In this document: in pieces, positions 42,924 through 53,548 of the stretch
How positions within the stretch are numbered: position 1 is the stretch's first letter
How the letters are laid out: each line of letters opens with the position of its first letter
DNA from: Pseudorasbora parva
Taxonomy: Eukaryota; Chordata; Actinopteri; Cypriniformes; Gobionidae
Assembly: GCF_024679245.1 (NCBI RefSeq)
Contig: NC_090177.1
Coordinates: forward strand, 46,383,877-46,447,876
Direction of reading: 5' to 3'
DNA: 64,000 nucleotides
Notes under the pieces: generated by a model
The model's database searches: none
Seen by the model: the letters and a program-made list of their open reading frames with translations, nothing else
Told to the model about the DNA's origin: nothing
Program-made: the position numbers and the translations under genes

Positions 42924-43594
42924 AAGGGTTAATTCACTCAAAAACGAAAATTATGTCATTACTTACCCTCATGTCGTTGGACACCCGTCAGACCTCCGTT
43001 CATCTTCAGACAAAGATGAAGATAGGCCTTCATTTACACCAATGTCATTTCCTCTCTCAAGACCCATAAAGGCACTAAAGACGTCGTTACAAAGCCCATC
43101 TCACTACAGCGGCTCTACAATCATTTTATGAAGCAACGAGAATATTTAGTTTTTTTGCACAGAAAAACTAACGACTATAATGTGATGGGCAGATTTCAAA
43201 ACAAAGTTTCAAACCTTTATGAATCAGCATTGTGATTTATTACGCGGATAACTGCAGAAATCATGTGACATCGGCGATCTGAATTATTACACTGACAGTT
43301 CAAAACTGTTTTGAATTCCGCCCATCACTATACAAGTAGTTATTTAGTTGTTGTTTTTTTGCGCACAAAAACTATTCTCGTTGCATCAATTATTGTAGAA
43401 TCACTGTAGTGAGATGGCTTTGTAACGGCTTTAGTGCCTTTTATGGGTCTTGAGAGAGGAAATGACATTGGTGTAAATGAAGGCCTATCTTCATTTGTGG
43501 CTGAAGATGAACGGAGGTCTGACGGGTGTCCATCAACATTAGGGTAAGTACTTATTGACAGAATTTTCGTTTTTGGATGAACTAACCCTTTAAT
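42924..43594. repeat. Foldback MITE (~670 bp)
   Basis: The left arm (AGGGTTAATTCACTCAAAAA, ACGAAAATTATGTCATTACT, CACCCGTCAGACCTCCGTTC, ACACCAATGTCATTTCCTCT) is repeated in inverted order in the right arm, ending AACTAACCCTTTAAT. The arms are over 200 bp and very similar. This is a common fish foldback type and has no coding capacity. It separates the end of the DUF4806 gene from the transposon end. Confidence 0.85.
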
Positions 43595-43667
43595 GTAAAA
43601 TCAAGGAGTGCCTCAATATTTTCAACTTTGAAACATTTAATTCTGGTACACCGCAGTTCTGAGTTGT

Positions 43668-46107
43668 CTACGTGGTCTGTCTCATCGCCCTCTGGCTTCT
43701 GCCACCATCCCTATCAGAGGCTAGCTGCAGCCACCTGGTGATGAGGAGCTCTATTTCCTTTTCGGAAGAATCTTTGGTGAGGGCATTCCGGCGGACTGCA
43801 TCTGAGAAAAACATGACAGAAAAAGTGATAGCGTCGCCACGTGATGTTACTCAGCAACCACCAAAACTTAGTTTGGATGTCACCACATTGCAGTTGTCCA
43901 GCACTGACACTCACCCAGAACCACACTTTTTAAAATAAGCCCTTTGAATGCAGGCTTTCGGTTGGCCCCACTCCAATTAACGAGTCTCGCCAGTGAGGTA
44001 CTCATTGTTCTTTTCAAGACCCGCCCCACGGTGTCTTTAAGAGTCATGCCTCCGACCATTCCAAGGAGAACAGTCTGAAACAAAAGACATGTAAATCATT
44101 AGTTATTTAAGGAATATAGCATGCAGGCATGTGATCCGCTAGATTTTTTTTTTTTTTAAAGGAGTAAAATCTGTCCCCGATTGTAAATCACGACGCCTGT
44201 GTGTTTGCTGTGACATTTCTAATCATCACAAACACACTGTAAAGATTTAGAGTTTTTACAGCAATACCTGAGTTTAAAGGGTTAAATCAAGCAGAAATAG
44301 CTCTCTAATGTATTAATTGCAGGTCATTATTGAATAGTGATTACGTTACACACACACACACTGACTCAGGTCCCCTGTTAGATAGTAAATCACGACGCCT
44401 GTATGTTTCTCTCTTCAACCCCCACAACCCCCCACTCACAATTTACATTTCAATAAGGGAAGACTTGAAAAACCAGTTTGTGAACCACAGGCCAATAGAG
44501 CTCAAACTACCAATGTGGCAGAACCCTTCTCATATAAACTAGAGAAGATGCTGGGATTTGCCCTGCCAAATTAAAATAAAATACAGTTTTTACAAATCGC
44601 TAGGCTCACAAACTGGGTTTTCAAGTCTTCCCTTATTAAAATGTAAATTGTTTGTGGGGGTTGTGGGATCTACTGTGTTTGTGGGCCCAGTTTACCTACA
44701 AATGAAAATTAGCCCATGATTTACTCACCCTCAGGTCATCCCAAGTGTATATGACATTCTTTTTTCAAATTAATAAAATCTGAGTTATTTAAATTTATAT
44801 TTAAAAAAGTCCTGGCTCTTCCCAGCTTTAAAATGCCAGTGCCTTTTGTTGGTCCATAAAAGTGCATCTAACCATCATATAACTGATCCACACAGCTCCG
44901 GGGGTTAATAAAGGCCTTCTGAAGCAGTGCATTTGTGTAATAAAAATATCCATATTTAAACATTTATAGACTAAAATACTAGCTTTCGGTTTTCAGTGCT
45001 ACACGAATCAACTTGGTTAAATTATAGAATTGTTATTAAATTCTCTTCTGCTCACAAAGGCTGCATTTATTTGATCAAAAAATACAGTAAAACACCAATA
45101 TTGTGAAATTGATAAAAAAATTTTTTTAAAAATTACAATTTTAATATACTGAAATTATTTATTCCGGTGATGCAATGCTGAATTTTTAACCCGTCACATG
45201 ATCTTTCAGAAATCATTACCATTTGATTTCATGCTCAAACATTTGATTATCATTGCTGAAAACAGTTTTGCTGCTTCATATTTTTGTGGAAAGGGTGATA
45301 TTTTTTCAGGATTTCTTGAAAATTATAATACTTTTTTTTTTTAAGTTGAATGAACATTATTTATTGTTATTTATCAAAAATATTAAATGTATTTAATATT
45401 TATTAAATATAAATATTTTGTAAAGATTTTAAACATCTCTTTAATGCATGATGAACTGAAGTATTAATTTCTCTCCTTTTTAAGTCCATCAAATTCCAAT
45501 ATTAATATTAATTAGATCAATAAATCCATATTAAGGGTATTTTGCAATTTTAATCCTCATGCAGTAACCAGCATATGTGTGGACCCTCACCAACCCTTGT
45601 ACTGTTTTTTTAAATATTACTGCTGTGCATTCTGATTCACGTGGGTCTTTTCTTCTGGATTAATCCAGAAATAAGCACATCTCGAAGCATGAGTGAGAGT
45701 GGGGACTGATTTTAGGAATGATCTGATGCATCATTTAACTCACCAAATTCTTCTTCTCCTCTGGATTCTTTAATGTCTCTTCCAAACATTGTAGCTCCTC
45801 AATAGTTGAAACTGGGAGCTTAAAATGTGTTGGGTCTGGTGTGGTGTTTGGAATTGCTTGACTGCTGGAAATTTTTTGAAGCTGCAACAAGATGTGCAAC
45901 TGCTGCTCTTTGATAGATTCAAGTTGTACTAAAATCTCCTTGGCAATTGCTGTAAAACACACGAAAAAGCAGGCAGAGCAGATTAGTAGCAAAACATTGT
46001 ACATAGATATGTCAGAGTAAACTAAGAGAGATCACTTGTAGAATTCCCACCTGTTGGCACAGCCTCCCGAGAAGACCTGTTTTGCATGTCATGCACTTGT
46101 GGGGTGT

Positions 46108-46146
<39 letters not shown>

Positions 46147-47528
46147 CTCGATGCTTTAATCTCGTCACACATATAGAAAAGTGATTTTTTGTTTCCATAA
46201 GCTATTGAACAGATTTCTTTCCCTTCTTACTTGATAAACAGTTTGGCCTGATGAGTGACTTCTGCCAGCTGCTGCATGGGTTGGGGCTACCGGGCTGTTT
46301 GTAGTGGAGACTGGAGACCACGGTGGTGGATTAGCTGGTGTGTTGTTCACTGAAGAGGGAGAAGCCCACTGACCTAGTGAAATCCTACCTGTGGGCACAG
46401 CCCCCTCACAAGACCTGTTTTGTGTGTCATGTATTTGTGGGGTGTGCTAAAGGAAAGAAAGAAATATATTTTGTAATCTCATCATTCATATACCAAAGTA
46501 TTCCTCCCCCCACCAGCTATAGAATATTCAAACTTTGGTGCCCTTCTTACTTGATAAACAGTTAGGCCCGATGACTGACTTCTGCCAGCTGTTGCATGGG
46601 TTGGGGTGTCTGCCGAGCTGTTTGCAGCTGAAGGGGAATGAACTGTGGTCTCTGAAATATGGCAAGGGGACCAAAAACCTTGACCAGCTCGCTGACTCCC
46701 TTCACCTAGAGTCGTCACAAAGGTGCAAATGGCCGTTATGTTAGTTTCACCCAGATGCTTAATACAAGATTAATGGAAACCACTGTACAGGCCTACCACC
46801 AAGAGATGGGATGCAGGGGGCTGGTGCAAGGGGGGTGTAAGATTTAGTTTTGGTTGGGGCACGAGGTGCAGCAGTCATCCCTTGCTCCTCTTCCTCCTCT
46901 TCACTGCTGCTTGCTATTCTTTTACAGCCTCTGACATTGATTATATTGGAAGGTCAGTTTGTCATTGCAGTGAATAATAACCAACTTTTTAAATGTATTA
47001 AATATAATTTATGTCAAGAGGGGGTGCATTGTAAGGCCCTCTAGCTTGCAGCCTAATTGTTTGCAAAGGTGTATTGTAACTTTTAACATGGTCATTCAAA
47101 TGCTTTGAAGGAAATTATGGGCCACTCCTACCTATTCTTTCTTTTTAAGTACTCTGGCCTGTTGTCCTCATCCTCATCTGTATTTAGATCAGAGGTCAAT
47201 GTGGCCTCTAGCAGCTTTGCACATGCAACCTCATAAACGTCTGTCAACACAAATGCAAATCAGGCTCATGTTTTTGGTGCAGTAAGGCTTCAATTAAATA
47301 AGTGTGGAATTGTGTAATTTGAGAATAAAGCAGTACTCTACCATGTGAATACATCACACGGACCCTGAATTGAGCCCAGTCAGCACCTGGCATCACACCA
47401 TCTTTAGTTGACCTACGCAGCTTTGCAAGAGATAAAAAAGGGGGCCAGAAACTTTGGTCTCCTTTCAGCCAATTAGTATGGACAACCTCAACCTCCTTTG
47501 AGCTAACAAACTCCACAACATGATACAT
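43668..47528 (-). CDS. DUF4806-domain protein, multi-exon gene inside the DNA transposon
   Basis: On the minus strand I can place about ten exons by GT/AG sites and frame. Start MYHVVEFVSSKEVEVVHTNW at 47528 to about 47342 (donor after RVMYSH); ~47242-47130 (DVYEVACAKLLEATLTSDLN); ~46920-46798 (IASSSEEEEEEQG); ~46662-46557 (ETTVHSPSAANSSADTPTH); ~46449-46391 (HTPQIHDTQNRSC); ~46353-46233 (VNNTPANPPPWSPVSTTNSP); ~46110-46050 (NTPQVHDMQNRSS); ~45951-45746 (KLPVSTIEELQCLEETLKNP); ~44076-43915 (LLGMVGGMTLKDTVGRVLKR); ~43801-43668 (DAVRRNALTKDSSEKEIELL). The last three form a DUF4806 domain. The function is unknown; it is likely a transposon accessory protein because it lies with the transposase between the TIRs. 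Exon edges are approximate. Confidence 0.72.
44399..44690. repeat. Inverted-repeat insertion in the last intron but one
   Basis: Arms at about 44410-44480 (CCCCCACAACCCCCCACTCA, AATAAGGGAAGACTTGAAAA) and 44610-44680 are inverted copies, forming a foldback of ~290 bp. It is preceded by TAAATCACGACGCCTGT, which also occurs at 44185. No coding. The remaining intron (44700-45740) is AT-rich with fragments of a common fish repeat (TTCAGAAATCATT, TGGAAAGGGTGATA) also seen at 51030-51680. Confidence 0.7.
46111..46140. repeat. Poly(A) tract of about 30
   Basis: Uninterrupted A run within an intron of the DUF4806 gene, just before one copy of the duplicated short exon (read on the minus strand it is a T run near a splice acceptor). 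A length this long is likely variable between individuals or assemblies. Confidence 0.85.
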
Positions 47529-47719
47529 TCTATAAAGAAGAAGAAGAAATATAGGTCGCCAGCTATAGAACAAGAACATTAATATACAGCAACATTTATA
47601 AAAAAACAACATTAAATTAGGCATCAATTATGATCAGCAACGAATCACACATCACTAATCAGGTGAAAATCCTGCCTAACTGGTAATCAGTGGCATAACT
47701 AATAACCCAGAACAATCTC

Positions 47720-47807
47720 TAAAACAGTGGTTCCCAACCACGTTCCTGGAGGCCAAATGTGCACTGTTGGTGGGCCTCCAGGAATGTGGTTGGGAACCAT
47801 TGCTCTT
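47720..47807. repeat. Short near-perfect hairpin (mini-foldback)
   Basis: GTGGTTCCCAACCACGTTCC then TGGAGGCC, a ~17-nt loop, then GGGCCTCCAGGAATGTGGTT and GGGAACCAT. The arms are about 28-30 nt with one or two mismatches. It resembles the smallest MITEs. It lies in the gap between the two transposon genes. Confidence 0.85.
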
Positions 47808-47832
47808 AAAAAACAACCTCAACACAACAATT

Positions 47833-48522
47833 AAAGGATTTGTTGACTTCAAAATGAGTTCTTATATTTTACTCAGTCCCATCTCAAATGTTTATTTCTC
47901 TTTCTTCAGTCGAAAAGAAATTAAGTTTGAAGAAAACAAAAATTTTCCACACCACTGACTTATGACAACCAACATGTTGAAGTTCCAAATCAATGCGGTT
48001 TCAAAGGAAAGTTCAGAGACTCTGTGTGATCCAGATGAGGAATACATTTACATGTAAATGTAATAGGGTCTTATCTAGCAAATAATTTTTTTTTTTTTAC
48101 CCTAAATTGCTCTTGCACTGCGGTTCACCACTGATTGCACAATCACGTCAAAACCATCATGCTAAACCAACAATGTCAGACTATTTTGATGTTGAAAATA
48201 CTGTTTTTGGTAAAGGCTTTTTGGTAAAGGCGGCAAATAAGGTTAAAAAGTATACATTTAATTTTTCAAAATGACCGGTGGTTTGTCTAGATAAGACCCT
48301 ATTCCTTATCTGGGATCGTGCAGAGCATCAGAAGCAGTCCCTTTGAAACTACATTGATCTAATAACATTTTGTTTGCCATGAAAGTCAATGAGGAGAAAA
48401 ATCCTGGAATATTTTCCTAAATAAACACTTTTCAACTGAAGACAGACAGACATGAACACATTTGATGAGATGGGGGTGAGTAAAATATCATGAAATTTTC
48501 ATTTTAAGTGACGTGATCCTTT
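47833..48522. repeat. Foldback MITE adjacent to the transposase stop codon
   Basis: The ends TTAAAGGATTTGTTGACTTC and GACGTGATCCTTTAA are inverted. Inner pairs such as CTCAGTCCCATCTCAAATG with CATTTGATGAGATGGGGGTG, and ATAGGGTCTTATCTAG with CTAGATAAGACCCTAT, confirm a ~690-bp palindrome-like element. Its right end lies about 4 bases from the transposase TAA, so it may have replaced the natural 3' UTR. Confidence 0.82.
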
Positions 48523-48526
48523 AAGC

Positions 48527-50476
48527 TTAATGTAAATGCAACAAAGGCATTCCCACATGTTTGTCTTTGAAAGGGAGGATGACATATTTACGAAGGCCAT
48601 CATTAACTTTAACACACTTCAAACTATCTGACAACTGTGAGAGAAGAAACACGTCCAAGCTAGATGAACTCAGGGGATATGTGTAGAATGGCTCAACAGC
48701 ATGGAACTGATAGTACACCAAGTGCATATTACCTTCAAGCAAAATGATATTCTGAAGCAAGCCAATGTCACTACCTATTTTAATACAGTTGTCCCCCTTC
48801 GTAATTTTAACACAAAATTGATCCGTATGCAACTCTTTAAACTCCTGTATTCCTCCTCGAACACCCTGTGGTACGGGCCCACCAACATGTGCTTTCCTTA
48901 ATACGGTTTCAGCATTCACATGGCCATCATGGACCCTTCTGTTATTGGTACGCTCAGACAAGCGACGGACAATCTGGGCAACAGGGAAATTTGGGCCCCT
49001 CACCATGCGCTTTACCTCTCCAAGAAAATTCTCAAAAGGGAACCCAGATATCACATCAATACATCCATGTCTCTTAACATCATCGCTCAAATGAATAAGG
49101 CCATGCAAATTGTACACCAGAAAACCATCACCATAAAGTCTGCCAAAATGTTCAACAAATGATACAAGTAGAGTCTTTGCACAGTCACATATCCCTACAT
49201 CCACCTCAGGATTAGCCAGCATAAAAATAGCAACCGACAGCAGCATAAAGTTGTGGTAGACTGGAGCAGCCAGAACATCTACGAGAACAACAGGGCCTGT
49301 ATACAGCAAGAACTGACGTAGCTCTGTAGCCTTCCATCTCCCTCTTTCCTCAAAAGCTCTAGGCTTTCTAGCAAACTCACATGGAATGTAATTCTTCAGT
49401 TCCTGTAGGTTCTGCGATAGTGCTTTAACCAGCTGACCAGACAAGCGAGTTGGCAAAGGCCCACTACACCACAGGTCAAACAACCGACGTACAACCCCCA
49501 GACACACCAAATGCATGTAATCGTGAGGAAAATCAAGCACCATGTCGATACCAAGTCCAGTCAGAGGAGACATTGCTACATGATGATCTTCATCCAACAT
49601 TTGCCTAAAACTAGCATCTGTTCTTAAGGTGGAGTCAGTCTGTGGAAAAGTCATGCGATTTCTTATATATACACCCGGCTGTACACATTTATCACAAGCT
49701 GAATAGCCTGAATGAGTTTTAATTCCTTTAACAAAAGCCCGGGCCGGAGCATCGCACACAACAGAACAGACTCGCAGAAAAAACTGCTTTCCTTTGAACC
49801 AAAACCCGGACTGAAGACTACTCAACTCGCTTACCAGGTCCCCTAAGTACTCTGTGAGTGATTTGGGTTTGCAATCCCCTCCGAAAAGGCCAATCATGAA
49901 GGGACATTTACCTACTTCCTTCAATAAACCTAGAATGGGCCACAGCTGCTGGTTATTACTCTTAAACAATGGGAGCCCGTCAAAGTTTAACTGTAACTGC
50001 AGGCAGTGCTTGCTAGGGAGTTTCATCCACACATTGTCAAGAAGGCCCATTATAGCATTCAACACACCAAAGTAAAAAAAGGCACCTCCTGCTACAGGTA
50101 GGATTTTGTAGTCGGTGACTGTTTTGAGGAGAGTCCTCCCATCTCTTGGCAAATTGGGGTGGTGAAAATGTAGGATAGACAACAAGGCAGTAAGTGCAAC
50201 CATGGTAATATTAAACTCTAAAGCCCAATTGACTAAATCATCAGCAAGGTCAGGTCTATGCTCAGAAGGGCCTTCTCCATCACCACAGTCACTGTCAAAG
50301 TTCCATTCATGCATCAAGTCATCACAGTTTACAACAACATCCAAGTCATGCAAGTCATCAGTCAGATCATCGTCAACAAGCTCACTTTCATTCTCAATAC
50401 CCTGCAGCAAATTAGACACCGATTTAACTGCCTTACGTCTCAAATTGGATTTAAAAGAATGCATTTGATCAGCCAT
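48527..50476 (-). CDS. EnSpm/CACTA-like DDE transposase (about 649 aa)
   Basis: Start chosen at MADQMHSFKSNLRRKAVKS (50476): a good splice acceptor (TTTTTTTTTCCTTAG) lies at about 50516, and the first ATG after it is this one. The N-terminus is acidic (DDDLTDDLHDLDVV). The core shows LQLNFDGLPLFKSNNQQLWP, VCSVVCDAPARAFVKGIKTH, SGYSACDKCVQPG, LDFPHDYMHLVCLGVVRRLF and FPFENFLGEVKRMVRG. The order 'DG..FKS..WP', 'CDAPAR', Cys pair, 'D.MH..LGV' and 'E...G..K' matches Transposase_21-type (EnSpm/CACTA) proteins. The frame is fully open, so the transposon may be recent. It would cut and join at the element's ends; the target preference is unknown. Confidence 0.75.
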   Translation of the reverse strand: MADQMHSFKSNLRRKAVKSVSNLLQGIENESELVDDDLTDDLHDLDVVVNCDDLMHEWNFDSDCGDGEGPSEHRPDLADDLVNWALEFNITMVALTALLSILHFHHPNLPRDGRTLLKTVTDYKILPVAGGAFFYFGVLNAIMGLLDNVWMKLPSKHCLQLQLNFDGLPLFKSNNQQLWPILGLLKEVGKCPFMIGLFGGDCKPKSLTEYLGDLVSELSSLQSGFWFKGKQFFLRVCSVVCDAPARAFVKGIKTHSGYSACDKCVQPGVYIRNRMTFPQTDSTLRTDASFRQMLDEDHHVAMSPLTGLGIDMVLDFPHDYMHLVCLGVVRRLFDLWCSGPLPTRLSGQLVKALSQNLQELKNYIPCEFARKPRAFEERGRWKATELRQFLLYTGPVVLVDVLAAPVYHNFMLLSVAIFMLANPEVDVGICDCAKTLLVSFVEHFGRLYGDGFLVYNLHGLIHLSDDVKRHGCIDVISGFPFENFLGEVKRMVRGPNFPVAQIVRRLSERTNNRRVHDGHVNAETVLRKAHVGGPVPQGVRGGIQEFKELHTDQFCVKITKGDNCIKIGSDIGLLQNIILLEGNMHLVYYQFHAVEPFYTYPLSSSSLDVFLLSQLSDSLKCVKVNDGLRKYVILPFKDKHVGMPLLHLH

Positions 50477-50515
50477 TCTTACCTTATAACAATTGAACAG
50501 CAAAAGCAAGATTAC

Positions 50516-53515
50516 CTAAGGAAAAAAAAAAGATACTCATTGCTTTAGTCCATTTAAAGATATATTAATTTGAACTAAGTAGAAAATGTAAATGGAGTTA
50601 ATGTCTCAATCATCAAGACTTTGTTTTTATTATTGGATGAATCTGCATTTGTGAATAAATTTAAGTCTGCGTGAAGCGCTGTGACGCATTTCTAAGTGAA
50701 ACAGAATATTGACAAGAGGGTGGGTTTTTGGTTTAGTGCACCCAGCCAGCCGTCATTTCGGTAACATAGGCAGGGGCTTACCATCTTTTCAGAAGTGATG
50801 GAGACAGAATGTCTAATTGACAGATTACATTTCTCATCTCTTGCTTTTTACACACACATACATACATGTGTATGTATATATATTAATGTAACTGAACAAG
50901 GCAAATATACAAGGAAAATATAGCCCCTATCTACATTACAGTTGCTGATAGGTAAGAAGTCTTCTGCTCACCATGGGATTTAATTTAATAAAAATGCATT
51001 ACAAAAGGTAAAACAATGAAATATTATCCCAATCTAAAGCAGCTGTTATCTATGTGAATATAGTTTTTTTATTGTAATTTGTTCCTGTGATCAAAGCTGA
51101 ATTTTTAGCATCATTAATCAATAAGTCTTCAGTGTCAAATAACCCTTCAGAAATCATTCAAATGTGATTTTATGCTCAACAAACATGATTATCAGGGTTG
51201 AAAACAGTTGTGCTGCTTTATTTTTGTGGAAACCATGATAGTATTCAAACATTCATTATAACATTCAATAACAAATTGTATTCATCAAACACATTAAATT
51301 GATCACAAGTGGCAATTATAATACATATATTTATATTTAATACATGCTTTAATAAATGCTGTTCATTTAACTTCCTATGCAATAAAGAATCCTAAAAAAT
51401 AAAATGAATCATGGTTTCCACAACATTTAGCAGCAGGACTGTTTTCAACAATGATTACCGTATAAATCATATGTTTGTTGATCATCTCATAAGAATTTAT
51501 TGTGAAGGACCATGTGACACTGAAGACTTGAGTAATGTTGACAAATGCAGCTTTGATCACAGGAATAAAATACTCTTTACTATACATTCACATAGAAAAC
51601 AGCCGTTTAATTAGAGATATTTCACAATATTAACTATTTTTGATTAAATAAATGCAACCTTGGTGAGCACAAGATACAATAAACATTAAAAAGGCTATTC
51701 AAATATTAATTTGTTAATAAATACCTTGAGATGGATTGAAAAAACGATATATTGTGGCAATTGGCGTTTATCAGTCATGATTATTTTTTCCTAAATATTT
51801 CTATACATACACACACTTTTATAATAATAATTGAAGAGCTCGATTGTGGTCTCAGCCTTGATAACGTGCACGTAGTTAGCCGTGATACACAACTGCACGA
51901 TTAAGTCGTTTATCGAAATGAAAAGCTGCAATGTCAACGTATTAAAGCATCCAGATTTGTAGCCATGTTAATAACATTTGTAAGAAACCAAACCATTTGT
52001 AAATCCGTCAAGATTTCAGTGAGATAAGAGTTCGTACATATCACTCACCTTGCATCAGGTTCACAGAGGTAACAGTTACACAGGTACAGAGCCCGACAGC
52101 TTGCCTGTGACAAAATGGCCGCCGGTGATGACGATGGTGACTTAGCCATTATTATGGATATCTATGGTTCAGATCGCCTCTACGTAAATACACTTGCCCG
52201 TGTAACAGACGTAGGCAAGTAAGAAAGATGCGAGTAAGGACGGTGAGCGTGTTGGCTGCGTGTAGTGTCCGTTTTTATTTCGGCTCCCATTAGTTTGTCC
52301 GTGTGACCCACGCGGATAGGCGTGCATGCTAATATAGAAGTGAAGACTATTTTTCACGCGAAAGCGTTTGGAAGCGTTTCCAAGGCAAAATAAAAGTTTA
52401 GATGTCATATTGACACGAATACATATTAATAAATGACATTTACATTGAAAGTTTTTAGGTTAACAAATAACTTGCATGTTTTACTTAAAGTGCGGGGGAC
52501 ACGCCCATGGGTACGCTGTTCATGCTCAGCTGACGCCCGTGATGTGAAACACGAGCATAAGAAACTCGTGGTCATTTAGGATTTTTTTAACGATGCAGAT
52601 CTACCACAAATGTGCGACGAATTCTTTGCTAAGCATCTAAGAAACCAGCTGACAGCCAAGCTAGTCAATGTTTCCTGCATACATGTTAACGTTAGTTAGC
52701 TTCGTTCGCAACACTTTCATATTATCCCAGCTTGCACTAAAGTTACTTTTTTTTCCATTTCATCTGGAGGGAAGCATTATTTCACGAGTCATGTGCAAAT
52801 CACGAGTCATAATTATGTCGTAAGTTACACAAATAAAGTTTAAACGCATGATAATGACCTCAGCAACGTAACTTTAGTGAGGGAACTCGATTGAAACCAT
52901 ACTTTGCGTGAAAATGTTGACTTTTTAAGGAACTGGAACACAAGACTTAACTTACCTCAAGTTCACCGTAATGGCGCAGGATCAAAAGGGGATGAGATGT
53001 GTTGGCTTTTATATCACCCAACGTGCGTGCTCACGTCACTCCAGTGATGACGAGCGCGTATGTGACGCTTGCTGCAGTAACGGTTGAAATCGGCTTCATT
53101 CTGCTAAAAATGTTCTTAGCCGAGTGTACCGAGTTTAACAGACTTGCTGGTAATTTTTTTTTTAATTGGACAGTAACATGAATTGCAGACTATATTGATA
53201 ACAAGACGTTTAACACACAAGAGTACAAATCCTGTAATTATAGTCACGAATTATAGTCTATCATCACATCTAAAAATTATTTTGGCCGGTAGAAAAATAT
53301 TTTTTTTTTACATCTTAAAAATTATTTTGGGCAGCAGAAAAATATTTTGGCCAGCATGTTTCCCATCATTGTTAGACTAGACAAAATTAAGTTGCCTGTC
53401 TGCAGATGGCAAAATGAATTGGCCCAAATGCGGTTGCCATGACTCAGCCGATGCCGCGACTCAGCCGACAGCGCCGCAGGTTTTACGGAAGCGGCCCGAT
53501 CCTAATTGCTAGCTG
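50516..53515 (-). promoter_or_regulatory. Upstream region of the transposase with 5' UTR exons
   Basis: No ORF of note. On the minus strand two good splice donors occur: CTGATGCAAG|GTGAGTG near 52049 and GAACTTGAG|GTAAGTTAAG near 52956. Either could splice to the acceptor at ~50516. GC- and CpG-richer DNA around 52080-52140 (AAAATGGCCGCCGGTGATG) looks promoter-like. The stretch 51030-51680 is an inverted pair of a common AT-rich fish repeat. The 53160-53350 segment holds repeated TTTTGGCC[A/G]G motifs. The right TIR is at 53480-53515. Confidence 0.5.
51030..51680. repeat. Foldback repeat in the transposase upstream region
   Basis: The segment 51040-51240 (CTGTGATCAAAGCTGAATTT, AGTCTTCAGTGTCA, AAACAGTTGTGCTGCT, GTGGAAACCATGAT) recurs inverted at 51405-51600. 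The same family appears singly near 45010-45350. Non-coding. Confidence 0.8.
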
Positions 53516-53548
53516 GGACACCGAGGCGGCCATCTGCGGCGCCATCAT

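Larger units (their letters stand above)
42290..53515 (-). mobile_element. 11.2-kb two-gene DNA transposon (EnSpm/CACTA-like transposase plus DUF4806 gene)
   Basis: The ends are imperfect inverted repeats. The left reads CCCAGGTAGCAAAATTTGTG then CGGGCCG; the right, on the other strand, reads CCCAGCTAGCAATTAGGATC then GGGCCG. It sits in the 5' leader of the Rex1-like LINE, between CCTCGGTGT and (G)TGGAGCTCC; the target duplication is short (2-3 bp) and not resolved. It contains a GC-rich 24-bp minisatellite at one end, a multi-exon DUF4806 gene (47528-43668) and a transposase (50476-48527), both minus, plus several foldback MITEs. The transposase resembles EnSpm/CACTA, but the termini are not CACTA, so the superfamily is uncertain. 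Confidence 0.72.
39121..53548 (-). mobile_element. Rex1/CR1-like LINE with (GATTCT) tail, itself split by a DNA transposon
   Basis: Minus-strand element whose 5' leader is at 53548-53516 (ATGGCGCCGCAGATGGCC start) and whose body is at 42289-39121. The intervening 42290-53515 is a DNA transposon inserted in the leader. The 3' end reads AATAAAGCTCTTTCTGATT with a GATTAT/GATTCT repeat tail at 39121-39140. It interrupts L1 ORF2 between KIKYLGIWTSN and YKDLYKANL. A 5'-truncated sister copy lies at 55328-55545. Confidence 0.85.

Noticed and set aside
43668..47528. DUF4806 gene as a host gene
   Set aside because: It lies between the inverted ends of a transposon that is itself inside a LINE inside an L1, so host status at this site is unlikely; a domesticated origin elsewhere is not excluded.
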